In this document: positions 49,820-64,000 of the stretch, in pieces
Numbering within the stretch: the first letter of the stretch is position 1
How the letters are laid out: every line of letters starts with the position of its first letter
The notes under the pieces: model-generated
Databases searched by the model: none
What the model saw: only the letters and a program-made list of their open reading frames with translations
What the model was told of the DNA's origin: nothing
Translations under genes and position numbers: made by a program
DNA from: Lepiota brunneoincarnata
Taxonomy: Eukaryota; Basidiomycota; Agaricomycetes; Agaricales; Agaricaceae
Assembly: GCA_023014365.1 (NCBI GenBank)
Contig: JAEBUN010000023.1
Location: 62,001-126,000 of the forward strand
Reading direction: 5' to 3'
DNA length: 64,000 nt

Positions 49820-51904
49820 ATGTATCCCTTGATGTTGTATGTTTTTCTGTGAAAACATATCAAACTTCAAACTAGGTACTACCCGCAGTCAGCATCTCCA
49901 ATACCACGTGGTCCAACTTATCAACCTCCTCCGCAAGTCATCATTATCAAACATTCTCATCGGCACCACCGTCGACATCGCGCTCACTCACACTCACATT
50001 CACACTCACAACCCATCTCGATTCCACAGCCTGTCCTCAATTCACATTCACACCCCTCATACCATCCTGGCCCCACGACAACCTACCCCCAACCCCAGTA
50101 TCACCCCAATTCCCACCAGCACCAGCACCACCATCACCCCGCCTCGGATTCGGCAGGGTACGTGACTTCCCCCCACGTCCAGCACCAGCACCAGCAGCCG
50201 CAGCAGTACCAGCAGGCTCCGCCTCAATTCTTATACTCCAAATGTACGGGCCGGAAAAAAGCGCTCTGTGTGAGTCCCTATGGTGTTCTACTGAATATCA
50301 ACCGACCCTGACAATGCTTTGTTCCTTTTATGGATGTCCTCAGATTGGTATTAACTATCACGGCCAACAAAACGAGCTCCGAGGTTGCATAAACGATGCT
50401 AGAAGTGTCCGCAAATTCCTAATAAGTATGTATCAAATAATTCGAGGAGTATTTCCTCGCAGATTCCTCAACAATCTCTCTTTGATAGATAGGCACGGAT
50501 TCCGGAACGAAGATATTGTACTCCTGACCGACGATACATCCGACCCCCGACATCTACCCACTCGGCAAAATATACTTGATTCTATGAAATGGCTCGTTCG
50601 TAGCGCGAGGCAGCATGATTCCCTATTTTTCCATTGTATGTTCTTGCGATTTTTTTACTTATTCCCCGACTCGTATGCTTACGCTTCTTGCGCAAAGATT
50701 CAGGACATGGGGGACAAGTCGAGGACCAAGATGGGGACGAAATAGATGGGTTTGATGAAGGTTAGTCGTTATCCATGGAGCGCGACAATTAAAAAAAAAA
50801 AACTCAGTTAATCAGTCATATTCCCGTTGGATTTCAAGCGAAACGGACACATTAGCGATGACGTAAAGGCCCTTTGTTATTGCCCTCAAAATTGATTCTC
50901 TTTGACAAAGAACTCATTCAGGATATGCACGCAATAATGGCCGCACCACTCCCCGTCGGTTGTAGGCTAACGGTGAGTTGTGGTATTTTTTTTCTCTGGC
51001 ACACAAACACTTACGGCTCCGCTTATCAAAAGGCGCTATTTGATGTAAAAAACTTGGTTTCGAATAGAAAAAGGCACCAGACTAATTCAGAAATGTATTT
51101 CTTTTCAAACTCGCACAGTCCTGTCATTCCGGAACAGTCTTAGGTGAGCCTCACCCCCTCCGCCGACCTCTTAAAAGTATAGCCATCAGATTCCGCTGAC
51201 TTGTGAACACTTTTTTGACAGATCTTCCCTATATTGTATGCTATGTCTGAATCCTACATCGTACTGGTAATTGGCACTGATTAATGGGTGCAGTACTCTT
51301 CCCATGGACGCTTGAAAGGTGAACACATTAGAGGTCCTGCAAGAAAGCGGAAAGCAACAGCAGCCGACGTCGTATGTATTTCCGACATGTAAATATTATT
51401 TATCAGTACACCTGACTCACAACTTTCCAGATTTCATGGTCCGCGTGTAAAGATGGCCAAACGAGTGCGGATACCTTCCAGGAAGGTGTTGCAGTTGGAG
51501 CCATGAGTCATGTAAGTCGCCGTGCACCAAGAAGAGTTCTTGAATTGCTCCCGAGCTTACTTTACATCCCGAATTTACCAAGGCATTTGTCCAGTCTCTG
51601 AGTAAGCAAGCGATCGTCGCATCATTTGTATTGGGTCGGGTTCCTCACTCATTCATGTCTTTTTTTTCTCAGTGGGTAAACCAAATCAACCCTACCGGGA
51701 GCTGTTACGCTCGGTCAGGTGGGTTCTGTTCTATCTATCCCTGCCCTCCTCTCTCGCCCTGTCACTCAACTCTGGTCTCACTCCATCGGATAGATTGATC
51801 TTACAGCCCAAGTTCAATCAGACACCCCAACTTGGAAGTTCCCACCACATCGTGAGCTCTCATGGCTTCCTTTCTGCTTCATAGGACTCAATCGATGTTT
51901 ATAG
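49820..51904 (+). CDS. Type I metacaspase with a His-rich prodomain
   Basis: A Ca2+-activated, Arg/Lys-specific cysteine protease of the caspase fold, linked to stress responses and cell death in fungi. The prodomain (from about 49877) is rich in His, Gln, Pro and Ser, with HSHRHHRRHRAHSHSHSHSQ-type runs. The p20 region then begins SKCTGRKKALC, IGINYHGQQNELRGCINDA, GFRNEDIVLLTDD, TRQNILDSMKWLV, FFHYSGHGGQVEDQDGDE (catalytic His), IFPVDF, ALFDSCHSGTVLDLP (catalytic Cys), KRKATAADVISWSACKDGQTSADT, GAMSHAFVQSL, QPYRELLRSVR and PQLGSSHHI. About ten GT-AG introns; the catalytic HGG and DSCHSG motifs each sit across exon joins that splice in frame. The stop is TAG 51902-51904. The start (ATG 49820, with an intron just after) is tentative. 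About 400 residues. Confidence 0.88.
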
Positions 51905-52651
51905 GACACGAGCCTGCGGTTTGTTATCTAGTCGCCCGATTATTTGGGGTGCTCTCAAGATTGAAGATTGTGACATAAGTCGTCGAAATGAATTGGACTC
52001 TTACTGTATACTCTAGATTATTTATCCTTAATGTAACGTGTCTTTGAACCTATCAATTGCCCGTGTTCTAATGACAGGGAAGCGTCAGTAGAAACTTACA
52101 TCTCTTCCCGTCTCTCTCTGCTCTGTTGGAGGGTTTACCCACATCCCATCGTCTCTTCCCTCTTCCGACAGATTACGGAAACGAAGGGAAGGTGGGGCGA
52201 GGAGAACTGAATCCTGGAACCTTCCGAACCAGGCTAAAAGTTGTTTCCGACCGAAGTAACGTTCACGCAGACCCAACACGTGGGTGGTGTTACGCAAAAA
52301 AAGTCAAGCAAATAAAACGCATCGTCTCATCTCATCGACATCCTTGAAAAAGAAGTTACAATGGCCTAGGCGCTGCGGCATCAGCCGTTGACCCGTTGGC
52401 AAGTACTAGACCCATTCCGGCAGGACCGGGCCAAAAAAAAAAAACCCCTTCTACTGCGTAAGGTAACAAGTATCCAAGACTACGGAGCCCTCTCAAATTC
52501 CCTTCTCTCTCTTTTTTTTTTCATACTCGTGTTCATTACGGTACATTAGAAATGACATTATGTCTAGGGGTGTCTCCCGCCTTACGACGAGTTTCGGGGC
52601 CGTAAGTAAAACAATATATTATTATTGTTATTATTGTTATTATCATCGTTA
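51905..52651. other. Convergent intergenic region, no gene seen
   Basis: It separates the 3' ends of the metacaspase and the F-box gene. It holds an A12 run near 52434, a T10 run near 52511, and an ATT/GTT trinucleotide tract at about 52617-52657 that runs into the F-box stop. No gene is supported. Confidence 0.4.
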
Positions 52652-54172
52652 TTATTCTACTGCTGGACCCAACGCCCCTGGCACCTCCCACCGTTCATTC
52701 AGAATAGCCGCCACCAAATCCTCCGAGTCGTCTGCCTCGAATTTCCGCCATTGGTTCGGACCCCCGCGTGCAAGTGGTCGTAGGACCTGGATGCCGAGCT
52801 CAGAAAAGCGTGTTTCTGTCTCGGGGCGCAATATACGTAGCCCACTGGAGGAGGATGATGGACTCTCACTGTAGTAGAGCTGAAACGTGATATTCGTGGG
52901 ACCTGTGATGCCGGTTGCCCTTCGAAGTGAAATAGTGTGGGCTAATATGTCGGGGTCGCAGGTCTCGACGCAGAGTGTTTCTAGGTGGGGACATGGTGTT
53001 CCTGCATTGTCGGGGGAAAGAGCAGCTAATGTGGACCCATTGCAGTTTTGCAATGTTAACATACGAAGTGCTGGGAATTTTAAGAGAAAACTTCTGAGGC
53101 AGTCCTTGGTCTAGAGTCAGATTCCTCAGACTCAGGTCCTTGAGGGACGGGGACGGAAATAAATGGAGCGGAGACCTGTGGGGACCACCGCCAGAAAGGA
53201 AATCGAAAATGGGATTGAAATCAGGGGGAGTGGGTGTCCGTTCGTTGTAGCGTGTAATGTTGTCCACGGTAAGTATCTCGAGAGAGGGAAGGTTGAAGAG
53301 AGATAGAACGTTGACAGCATACGAAGGAATCATCACACCGAGATTCAAGTAGCGCAATCGAGGGAGCTCAATCGCCCCACGGAAATGTTCCAAGTCGTTC
53401 GCTGCGGCATTGGACTCTAGCATCTCTAGGCTAGGTCCCCATCCCGTGATGACCAAACTACGGAGGTCAGGAGACGCACACAGGATATCCCGAAATTCTT
53501 CCAACGATGGGAGGACGTCACTCGCATGATATCCCAAGAGACAGCCTTGTAAAACCTCTCAACCCCATGGAACGGGCCCACTCTACGTGCACACCCTCAA
53601 GTTCGATAACACGCAACTCCTTCAACTCTCTTCCACCAAATAATGGGATAAATGACCTCGATGCCGACGGCGAGAATCGTTGTTCAGGTGCCGCAAAATA
53701 AGGATTGCACCTCCTAAGGGCGAGTTTCTGCAGGCGAGGCGCCCCTACATTACGGGTATAATGGAGGAAGGCGTGCAGAGGCGCCCAATTATCGGCAGAA
53801 ACAATCACTTTTTGCCACGACTCGACGTAGGGTAATACGATACCCATGACGGCTTGCATCTCGAACCACTGAACGGGGTGGGTGTTCTCGTCAAAGTCCC
53901 AGTCCGGGTCTCGAACGTCGATGATGATATGGAGCGGGATAGGGTTTCGAGCGATCTAACCAAGCCTTGGCCCGAGTCAACTCTTGCATGCTAGCTGGAA
54001 AGCTGATGACGAGTAGTGCCCATAGCTCTCCCGATGATAATGCTAGCTTCCTCCATCGTGAACAAACGTGGCTGATAGATAGGAGGGTTTCCTGGGATGT
54101 CGCGATGGGGTCCGAGTCTTCCAGACTAAGGAGGAAGATGGAGACCAATACTTCATTCGGCACACGGTTCAT
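52652..54172 (-). CDS. F-box protein with leucine-rich repeats
   Basis: ATG at 54172. The N-terminal F-box reads VPNEVLVSIFLLSL ... ISHVCSRWRKLALSSGELWALLVI, the Skp1-binding motif of SCF ubiquitin-ligase adaptors. About 400 residues of irregular Leu-rich repeats follow (APRLQKLALRRCN, LKELRVIELEGV, LRSLVITGWG, LPRLRYLNLGV, LPSLEILTVDNI, SLKDLSLRNLTL, LRMLTLQNCNGS, CPHLETLCVETCDPDIL), ending at 52652. It appears to be a single exon of about 505 residues once three one-base breaks are allowed for (near 53937, 53531 and 53085). Such proteins are numerous in Agaricomycetes and probably recruit substrates for ubiquitination; the substrate is unknown. Confidence 0.8.
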
Positions 54173-56353
54173 CGATGAAGAACCGAGCGGCGGGGCCCTG
54201 GTTTTGGGAATTGGGAGTTGGAAGCGGAATCCCTAACCCCAACGAGGTAATATAAAGATGAATACTGCGCCTCTGGAAGTGTTTGTTATACCTCTCAGAC
54301 AGCAACAGACCTAATAGAGGGAGAGGAAGAGATTGATTCGAACGACTTTCTTCCAGGACGGAATGCCAGTATGTGGGCAGTAGAGTTATGGCTTAAATGT
54401 CGTGCTGATATTACACCGCCTCTGCCACCACAGGGGTGCGAAGGGTAAGCATCAACAATGGCTTTTGGATGACTACAGATATTTTACCGGAGAAAATCAA
54501 TCCGGCTTGCCTCGTGGCGAAATTTTCTGCGCCGAAACCCTGCGTAAGAATGTGGGTCCATGACGTGTAGAACACTTGGCCTTGTCCCGCATAAGGCAGG
54601 TGTCAAGAGATGACGCCAAAATGCGACTCGTGGTTCTGTTGTTTGTCGGTGGCATAGGAGCTTTCGGGTCCGGAGAAGGCACGAGATATTAGCACGGGTC
54701 GGTCTTGAACAAGGCCGACATCCCTCGTGACCGCTTAACACCACTATAGAGGTGGGTCAGATTTTCAAATTCCGGATCTTAAACAACGATCCAACCCGGC
54801 GTTCGTTGTTTTTACGAACCCTCGACAGCCCGTCGACGTGGAAAAACAAGGGCCGCAAATCCTCGGCTCCCCCTAGCACTCAGTGCTTCATCCTAGGCAT
54901 GGAGGTCCGACGCAGCCGGCAGCGCCTCAAACACCTCAGCATTCGGCCTTTATTTTCAGCGTCGAGCTGTTAAGATTTGCCCTATTAAAGGATGCTTAAT
55001 CAGACGCCGCCTGCGCTGGACCAGAAGTAAGTCTTTATCTGACACAACCCTATGAACGACCTTGTTCTTCTTTAATCCTTCGCGCCCCTCGCTCTCGTGA
55101 TTGGCTGATGCTAAGGGATACGACGGGTTGGTAAATTTGCGAGATTTCTATCTGGTATTATTTCCAATATTGTGACAATAGCCGGAATGTGCTCAATGCC
55201 CTAACCGACGTATCCTTCCGCCGAGGCAGTGATTCATTTTCAAGCCCTTTCTCTCTATAAATCAGGTAACCAGTGCATTAAAATCATTCTCATAGGAATA
55301 AGTAACAGGCTCTCCCCAACGAGGAAGTGGTAGAGGCGCCCGGGGCGGGTGTACTGCGTGAGACGGTGCGAGTCCAACGGCCCTTCCAACTCTTTTACAC
55401 AGTATTTAATTGTATCATTTGAAAGAAAGCTTTGAGGGGGTACCCAGCCTGCTGTGTAGGGAAAGTGGGAACTTGTCGGAGTTTCAGGGATTAACACATA
55501 CCACGAATGTCTGAATGCTCGGGAGCCGAACAAGGACTCTGACCTTCCTATTTATGGAACAAAGCATGCCACCAGCCCACTCCGTCTCTCTCGCCCCTCA
55601 CACGATTTTTTTATCTGGAAAGTCGCGTATCAGTCCCTATCAGGTGGTTACATGAAGAAAGTGGGGGGGCGTCACAGAACATTTTTTTTCCCAACTCGCC
55701 TCTCGTTACACACTCGACAACCTAGCTGACTCGAGGGGTCCACGGACGATTGGTGTCCAAGTCGTCTATGTATTTTAACGTGGGGGTTGTCCTCGACGGT
55801 ATCGGTAATGAGAGTTATGCGTGGTGCAATGCGCTGGATATCTTGACGCCGATTCTTGTTGTTTCAAGGTTAAAACGATCTAGCCAACATTATTCACATA
55901 TGTGTACTGCTATGCTGTTGAACACCCTGCGACTTCCGTGCAGTCACCTCTCGTAAGCTAAATCCTTTGCTCTTGCTTGAAACAGAATTGACTGGGCGGG
56001 CACTTGATGCGTCCGTCGTCTCGGCGGCCACCCTCATCCTCACCCTTGACAGTATCCACTGCCCGAGAAGCATTCCACATGTCTAGTATCACGGCACGTA
56101 ACAACATTTTCCCTAGGCGAGGTCCATGATATAACGGTAGCTTCAGAATGATCGGTCAAGACCTCAGTCAGCTAGGTCAGGTTTCAGGGTATTATAAGCA
56201 AAATGCTATTTCACAGGAGTTGACTATCACAACGACATAATTGTCTTTCCTGATATTTCATCGTAACCTCTCACAATTCAACATGAAACAAAAACTACCG
56301 ACACACCTTGAAAGAGAGAGAGCCCCAAAAAGCATCGTAATTGTGGCGTATCA
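54173..56353. other. Intergenic, about 2.2 kb, no gene supported
   Basis: Short frames only (for example minus 54484-54744 and minus 55255-55533), without motifs or splice continuation. Confidence 0.4.
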
Positions 56354-59470
<3,117 letters not shown>

Positions 59471-60203
59471 TCAAGAGGCGACGGAAACCAATTGGATTGG
59501 CTTCGGTGCAGCTTGAAAATGCAAGACGAATTCGAACTGTGGGCCAGTTTCTGGGCTATGAGGGAATCTTGTGCACTTCTCCACGGTCTTCCATTCCCTC
59601 GCGATGATCTCCAAAGCCTCTCCTCCATCCCTCGCCATACCACTCTCTACCAACCAACAACCGATGACCATCCCAGTCCTGCCAATACCTCCACGACAAT
59701 GCACCGCACTAATTCTGCCGCGTCTCTCGTTATCCCGTAAGATGTTCATCACGCCATACATGTACTCGACGGACTGGGGCAAGTGAGCGATCGCGGATAG
59801 GGAACCGGTGATACTCGATCGTTTCTCTGTTGATCCCAAGCAATTCTGCTCGGGTTGCGAGAACGTCGCCACAGTAAGGCAAAAGTTCACCCGATTCCGT
59901 GAGATCGATGAATGTGCGGACACCTGCATGTAAGAGGGCGTCTAGCTTGGGTTTGTGCGGTTCTTTGGGCGTCCATGGGTATTCGCAGGCAAGGAGAAGG
60001 GGAGTGGCCCAATACGAATTAGGTATGGGGCGTGGGATGGCGGAGGTAAGTGTTGGCGGTGCATAAGAAGAAACAGCATGCCCCTTTTCTGACGCGCACA
60101 GCGCTGAGGGGGCTGCTGTTATTACTCTCCTGTGCATATGAGGTAGGAGCAGAGCAGCGGCATCGAGGTAGGCAGAGATAACAGAGCTCAGTAGCTGACC
60201 CAT
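59471..60203 (-). CDS. Dual-specificity / tyrosine-type protein phosphatase
   Basis: ATG at 60203, end at 59471, apparently one exon of about 240 residues. The active-site P-loop ISAVHCRGGIGRTGMVIGCWL fits HCxxGxxR(S/T): a Cys nucleophile and an Arg binding the phosphate. The upstream loop YHRFPIRDRSLP supplies the likely general-acid Asp. The N-terminal part is Ala/Leu/Pro-rich, then PIPNSYWATPLLLACEYPW and LLHAGVRTFIDLTESGEL, typical of small cysteine phosphatases that begin with a 'wi.p..l.agpyP' strand and a 'GI..vi.L.e' strand. The substrate is unknown, and protein or another phospho-metabolite is possible. One extra base near 59780 breaks the frame just before PQSVEYMYGVMN. Confidence 0.82.
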
Positions 60204-60267
60204 TGTCTGATTGAATTGGATGTGTAAGTGGGCGAATCCAAGGTACCCACATTGCCTTGCGGACTGG

Positions 60268-60273
60268 TTTTAT
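60268..60273 (-). promoter_or_regulatory. TATA box of the phosphatase gene
   Basis: ATATAAAACC on the minus strand, about 65 bases before the ATG at 60203. Confidence 0.45.
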
Positions 60274-63205
60274 ATTCTGGCTGCATGGTCCGCGACAAAA
60301 AGTGACTTTTCTAAAAATGGATAGCTGTGTAGCGGGTGGCAGTGCAACTTCGTGCATAGCTCCGCTAGGCTCCAACTAATTGTTTCTCCTCCAGTCGTCG
60401 CCACCCCCAACCCTTCCGCAATGTTACTACAAAATATTGTTTCAAGCTTGCACTCCAACTCTTCAGCTTGTCGGGATCGCTCGGAATATAACGGACCATC
60501 TTACATGCCCTTTCACGGATGTGGTCCGCGCTCCACAGGGGTCTTGATTCGGCGCGCTGAATTCGTGGGAGCACACATGCGTTGCGTTATCTCCGATTCA
60601 TCCTCTCCCTCCTCGCAATCCTCTTCCCAGTTTCAATCGAAAAGTCAAGACAATCCTCATGTTGATACCGCTAGAAAAGCCGCACTCCGACCAGAAGGAA
60701 TCTCCACGGGCTAATCCTAATCATAGCAGTAGCACTTCACGGCCCCTTCGAGTCTCAGCAGTATGGTAAACACATGTTTTTGCTTCTATCTGACTCGCCA
60801 AGCACACTGAGTTGGTCTGCCTTGTGGTGGGTGACAAATCAGCACCCCCATAGCACCCCCTCTGCCCACAGGCCCGAATTCGACCCGGGGGAGCCCTAAA
60901 CACAAGGTTCACAGAGGCTCCATTTGTCCTTGTCAGCTAAGTTGGTTTGTATGCTTGACTGTGGCTCTACAACCAAAGATCTTGCCGCTCGTACCACATT
61001 CCTGGGAACCCAATTCTCGCCCCCCATCTTCTACAGGCGAATGCTGCGGTCAAATTTGATGCTTGGAGCCAACCAACGCTATTCATCGATAAAACTAGGC
61101 CTTTCCGAGGCAAGCTCGCGAAAACCCTGCTCTTCGGTTGTCGAAACTCCGCTTGCTTTGGAGGGAGCTTACAAGACGGCCTTTGACAACCGACTCGGAA
61201 GCAGGGGTATTTTTGTTAACCGAATTCCTCCCGGTATTTGGACATCTGGCATGAAACCCTGTTGCCGATCCATTAGGATTAGTAGTTACTCGAGAGATGA
61301 TTACTGGGTCATATACTTGTCACTTGGTACTGAACGGCATCCTGTTGTAAGCACTGTAAAAGTCCCCACTTTTTTCCTTTCCTGACTAGACACCCAACCT
61401 GCACGCGCTAAATTCCGTTCTGTCCTTAAGCGACTGTACAAATGACTAGGTTTCTTCAAACAACCTGTGCCGGAGCCAGTAGAAGGACAGAGTTCAACCA
61501 ACAGGATGGCTCAGGCAAAAGACGACTGTTCGATTAAACTCTTTCATAATCCTGATACAACACCCGGACCCTCCCCCGCCTTTAGCCTGCCAGACTCCGA
61601 CACACCGCTGATGTACTATACATACTACATGAGGCTCGTAACTTGTCCGTGATCCACGTACCAATGCATATCTGATCATCGTGTACTATATGAAATGCCA
61701 ACTACATAAACAGTTGACAATGGTGGGGGGTGTACACATAGCCCTAACATCTAGCATCGCCTCACACTCCACATTCTAGGAACACCGGGGGGGGGACAGG
61801 GATCTAAGGTCAGACCCGAGCCGAAGTTGGCGCTATTGGCACCGAACAGCACCCGAGAGAGAGAAAGAGAGGACAGACGCTTGCGAGAAGCCGAGCGTAA
61901 AAACTGCGAGCCCCTCGGGTCCATTCGCGTGTGGTTTTGCTGTTGGTGGTTGTGACGATCCAAGTAAGCTTCACAGCTCCAATGAGAGGTGCTTAGTTTA
62001 ATTGTAATACATACCTCAATTAAGCCTGTTGGTCACCATTTCAGGTACGCACCTTCGGGCTTTTTCGGGTGGGGGCTAACAGGACTTTGAGCGTTTGTTG
62101 ATAAAAATGAAATAATCGCAAGGTGTAGCGCCAATAACGAATTGGCGCCTTACCATTGATATTCACTATGTGTCAGAGAAGACAGCATACTTCTTCTCCA
62201 CACATACATGGAACTCCTTGGGTAACAGCGGAGGGTGGGGGAAAGAAGTGCAAGCACTGCCTGAGGAATGGAATCGCGGGTACAGTATCGGATGCTCCGA
62301 GTTGGTGCAAAAACTCCCGTTCCTCTTCACCAAGTTCGATCATACCCCTCACAAATAACATTATGGGGCAGTACAACGTCCAATGAGGTGATTAAGGATG
62401 TGATCCGCGGAAGGAGACAAGGAGAATCGGTCACAATAAACATACAAGGCAGAAATACATGTACAATATTGGTGGAAGGGCTCACAGCTCGACGGAGACG
62501 AGTCAAACCCATCGTGGGTACGATAGCATGGAAACTGCAAACCCACGTCGAGCGCATCATGTGTCGGTGGCGTTAATGGACAGTGTATGACCACATTTAT
62601 CTCATAAAACAACTCTCCGGGATACAGCCCTTTCTTTGAAGGCGCTCCTTGGACGCTTTGAATAGTATATAGTGATAGGCGCAGTGTGCTGTAGAATAGA
62701 GAATAATAACCAACTCTAGGTCTCGATAGATCGTACGGGGTATCAGGGGGACGCGAATGAGAAATCGGTGATGTGGTTGAGTTCGAGGTTTCTCCAGAGT
62801 CATAGGCTAGGGACGAGGCGATGACAATATTATATCTCCGCGGCAGTGGTGGTGGCAAGCGCTGATACTAGCTGACCGTTGGAAGCATAGCCATCCCCAA
62901 AATTACTTGCGAAGCAGAACCATATTCTAAATTGAGTTCGATCTTGGTGTATCCGCCGACTTGTTCGAGACCGTCGTAGACTCGTGATGGAGCTCTGTCT
63001 AATTCAAGAAAGTAAGCCTGCGCAGGCAGTGTTCCCCAGTCGTTGAGGCAGCATGGTCAGAAGCCTGGCACAAATGAGAGACGTCGCTTTTGAAATCGCC
63101 AAGTGCAAGCTCGATGCGTGACGGGCCCGGGGCCCTGTGATGCGTCACTCTTTCCTCGACCACATCCTCCCAATCGATCACATGCCACCGACCTACTGAT
63201 TAATC
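60274..63205. other. Intergenic, about 2.9 kb, no gene supported
   Basis: Two longer frames (plus 60924-61385 and minus 62361-62858) have no ATG-led protein-like structure, known motif or splice continuation. A G9 run lies near 61788. Nothing else is seen. Confidence 0.4.
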
Positions 63206-64000
63206 ATGGCAAAGAAAAAGGCTGCCTAACATTACAGCGAAGGCTGCGAAGAAATCAAAGGCTGCTCAAAAGACAGTACGCAAACAGAAAAAGCAGACAA
63301 GCAAGTTGGATCCCGACGATTCCGGCGATGAGGACCTTGAGGCAATCTTGGAAAAGGTATGTGTTGGGTAACCAGTTAGTTATCATCGTCACTTTTGCTT
63401 GATATCAGTGGTTTCTAGTAGATGAGAAAGGAGTGGGAAGAAGCACATACAGTGACGGAGGAAGCTCGTCGAAGGACCACCGAGTCGAAGAGCCAGTGCA
63501 ACGCTCATCCCATGCCCCAACGGGAACCATCTGTGGTGCATCGGTGGTGAATTCTTCAGTGAAGACTGGGAGAGCGGTACGCCATGAGAAACACATTCAA
63601 ATGTATTTTGCACTCACAAGTACTCCCTCTAGTACTTCTACAACGACGTGTTCCGGTATACGCCCGAAAAGGACGAATGGCGCAAATTCGTCTCTCAAAC
63701 GTGCCCTGGACCTAGATCAGCACATGCTGTTACTGCATCACCTGCAGGAGGCGGAAAGCTTTTTTTGTTTGGTGCGTGAAACGCCCAGATGAACATTTTG
63801 TCGTTGTTCTCATTTGAATCTTGCAGGTGGAGAGTTCTCGTCCCTTCACCAGACAACATTTCACCACTACAGAGACTTCTGGTGCTTCGATGTAGGGACG
63901 CACTCGTGGGATAGGATAGAAACAAAAATTCCGTCCTAGTGCGCGATCTGGTCACAGGTTCGTCGATGCTGCCTTGGCACTGACCACTATCTTTTCATAT
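63206..64000 (+). CDS. Kelch-repeat protein, Kel3/KLHDC4-like, 5' part only (runs off the window)
   Basis: ATG at 63206 starts MAKKKAA, followed after a splice-acceptor-like 'taacattacag' by a basic Ala/Lys-rich stretch (KAAKKSKAAQKTVRKQKK), then LDPDDSGDEDLEAILEK. After an intron from 63359 come RKEWEEAHTV, VEGPPSRRASATLIPCPNGNHLWCIGGEFF, YFYNDVFRYTPEKDEW, PGPRSAHAV, GGGKLFLF then GGEFSSLHQTTFHHYRDFWCFDVGTHSWDRIE and RSGHR. The GG/Y/W spacing and 'SAHA', 'RDFWxFD..T..W' are Kelch blades; the Lys-rich start followed by Kelch repeats is that of yeast Kel3 and human KLHDC4, of poorly known cytosolic role. Frame irregularities occur near 63223, 63449 and 63572. The remaining blades lie beyond the window. 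Confidence 0.8.

Noticed and set aside
60924..61385. 153-codon plus-strand frame
   Set aside because: No ATG start, no recognisable motif and no splice continuation; composition resembles random sequence.
62361..62858. 165-codon minus-strand frame
   Set aside because: No motif or continuation, and codon use resembles noncoding neighbours.

Overview
The window is nuclear DNA of a filamentous basidiomycete, most likely an Agaricomycete. The evidence is genes split by many 45-90 nt GT-AG introns, a laccase, a type I metacaspase, expanded fungal seven-helix membrane proteins, an F-box/LRR protein and a very long serine-rich protein whose blocks recur in mushroom-forming fungi. There is no operon structure, and I found no tRNA, rRNA or CRISPR array.

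Layout. 0-8 kb: a conserved fungal membrane protein (-), an unrecognised broken gene (-), an NAD(P)-dependent ketoreductase-like gene with several frame breaks (-), and a secreted GH13 alpha-amylase with a C-terminal CBM20 (-). 8.8-22 kb: an accessory, duplicated region. A gene of unknown family (here 'X', +) lies tail to tail with a PEBP-family gene (-). This module occurs once in long form (8.8-10.5 kb) and again in two tandem units (16.5-19 and 19-22 kb) where the PEBP partner is reduced to a remnant. The last unit carries two small inserted elements: one ending in poly(A) with a 14-bp target duplication, and a 221-bp element with 20-bp perfect terminal inverted repeats. Between the copies lie two seven-helix-type genes and a nitronate monooxygenase. 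24-26.4 kb: laccase (+). 29.7-36.7 kb: the giant serine-rich protein (-). 36.7-43.1 kb: gene-poor DNA with long G/C homopolymers. 43-44.6 kb: a DMATS-type aromatic prenyltransferase (-). 47.5-48.9 kb: a kinase-like gene with an altered catalytic loop (-). 49.8-51.9 kb: metacaspase (+). 52.6-54.2 kb: F-box protein (-). 56.3-58.9 kb: intracellular alpha-glucosidase (-). 59.5-60.2 kb: dual-specificity-type phosphatase (-). 63.2 kb to the end: Kel3/KLHDC4-like Kelch protein (+), cut by the window edge.

The genes do not form one pathway. The secreted amylase and the intracellular maltase could act in sequence in starch use, but they are 50 kb apart. The laccase fits lignin or phenolic oxidation. 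The lone prenyltransferase suggests an indole or aromatic secondary metabolite but has no visible synthetase partner here.

A caution applies throughout: almost every recognisable gene contains isolated one-base frame breaks, mostly apparent insertions, while flanking conserved motifs and splice sites are intact. Uncorrected long-read assembly error explains this better than mass pseudogenisation, so 'pseudogene' is used firmly only where there is structural loss.
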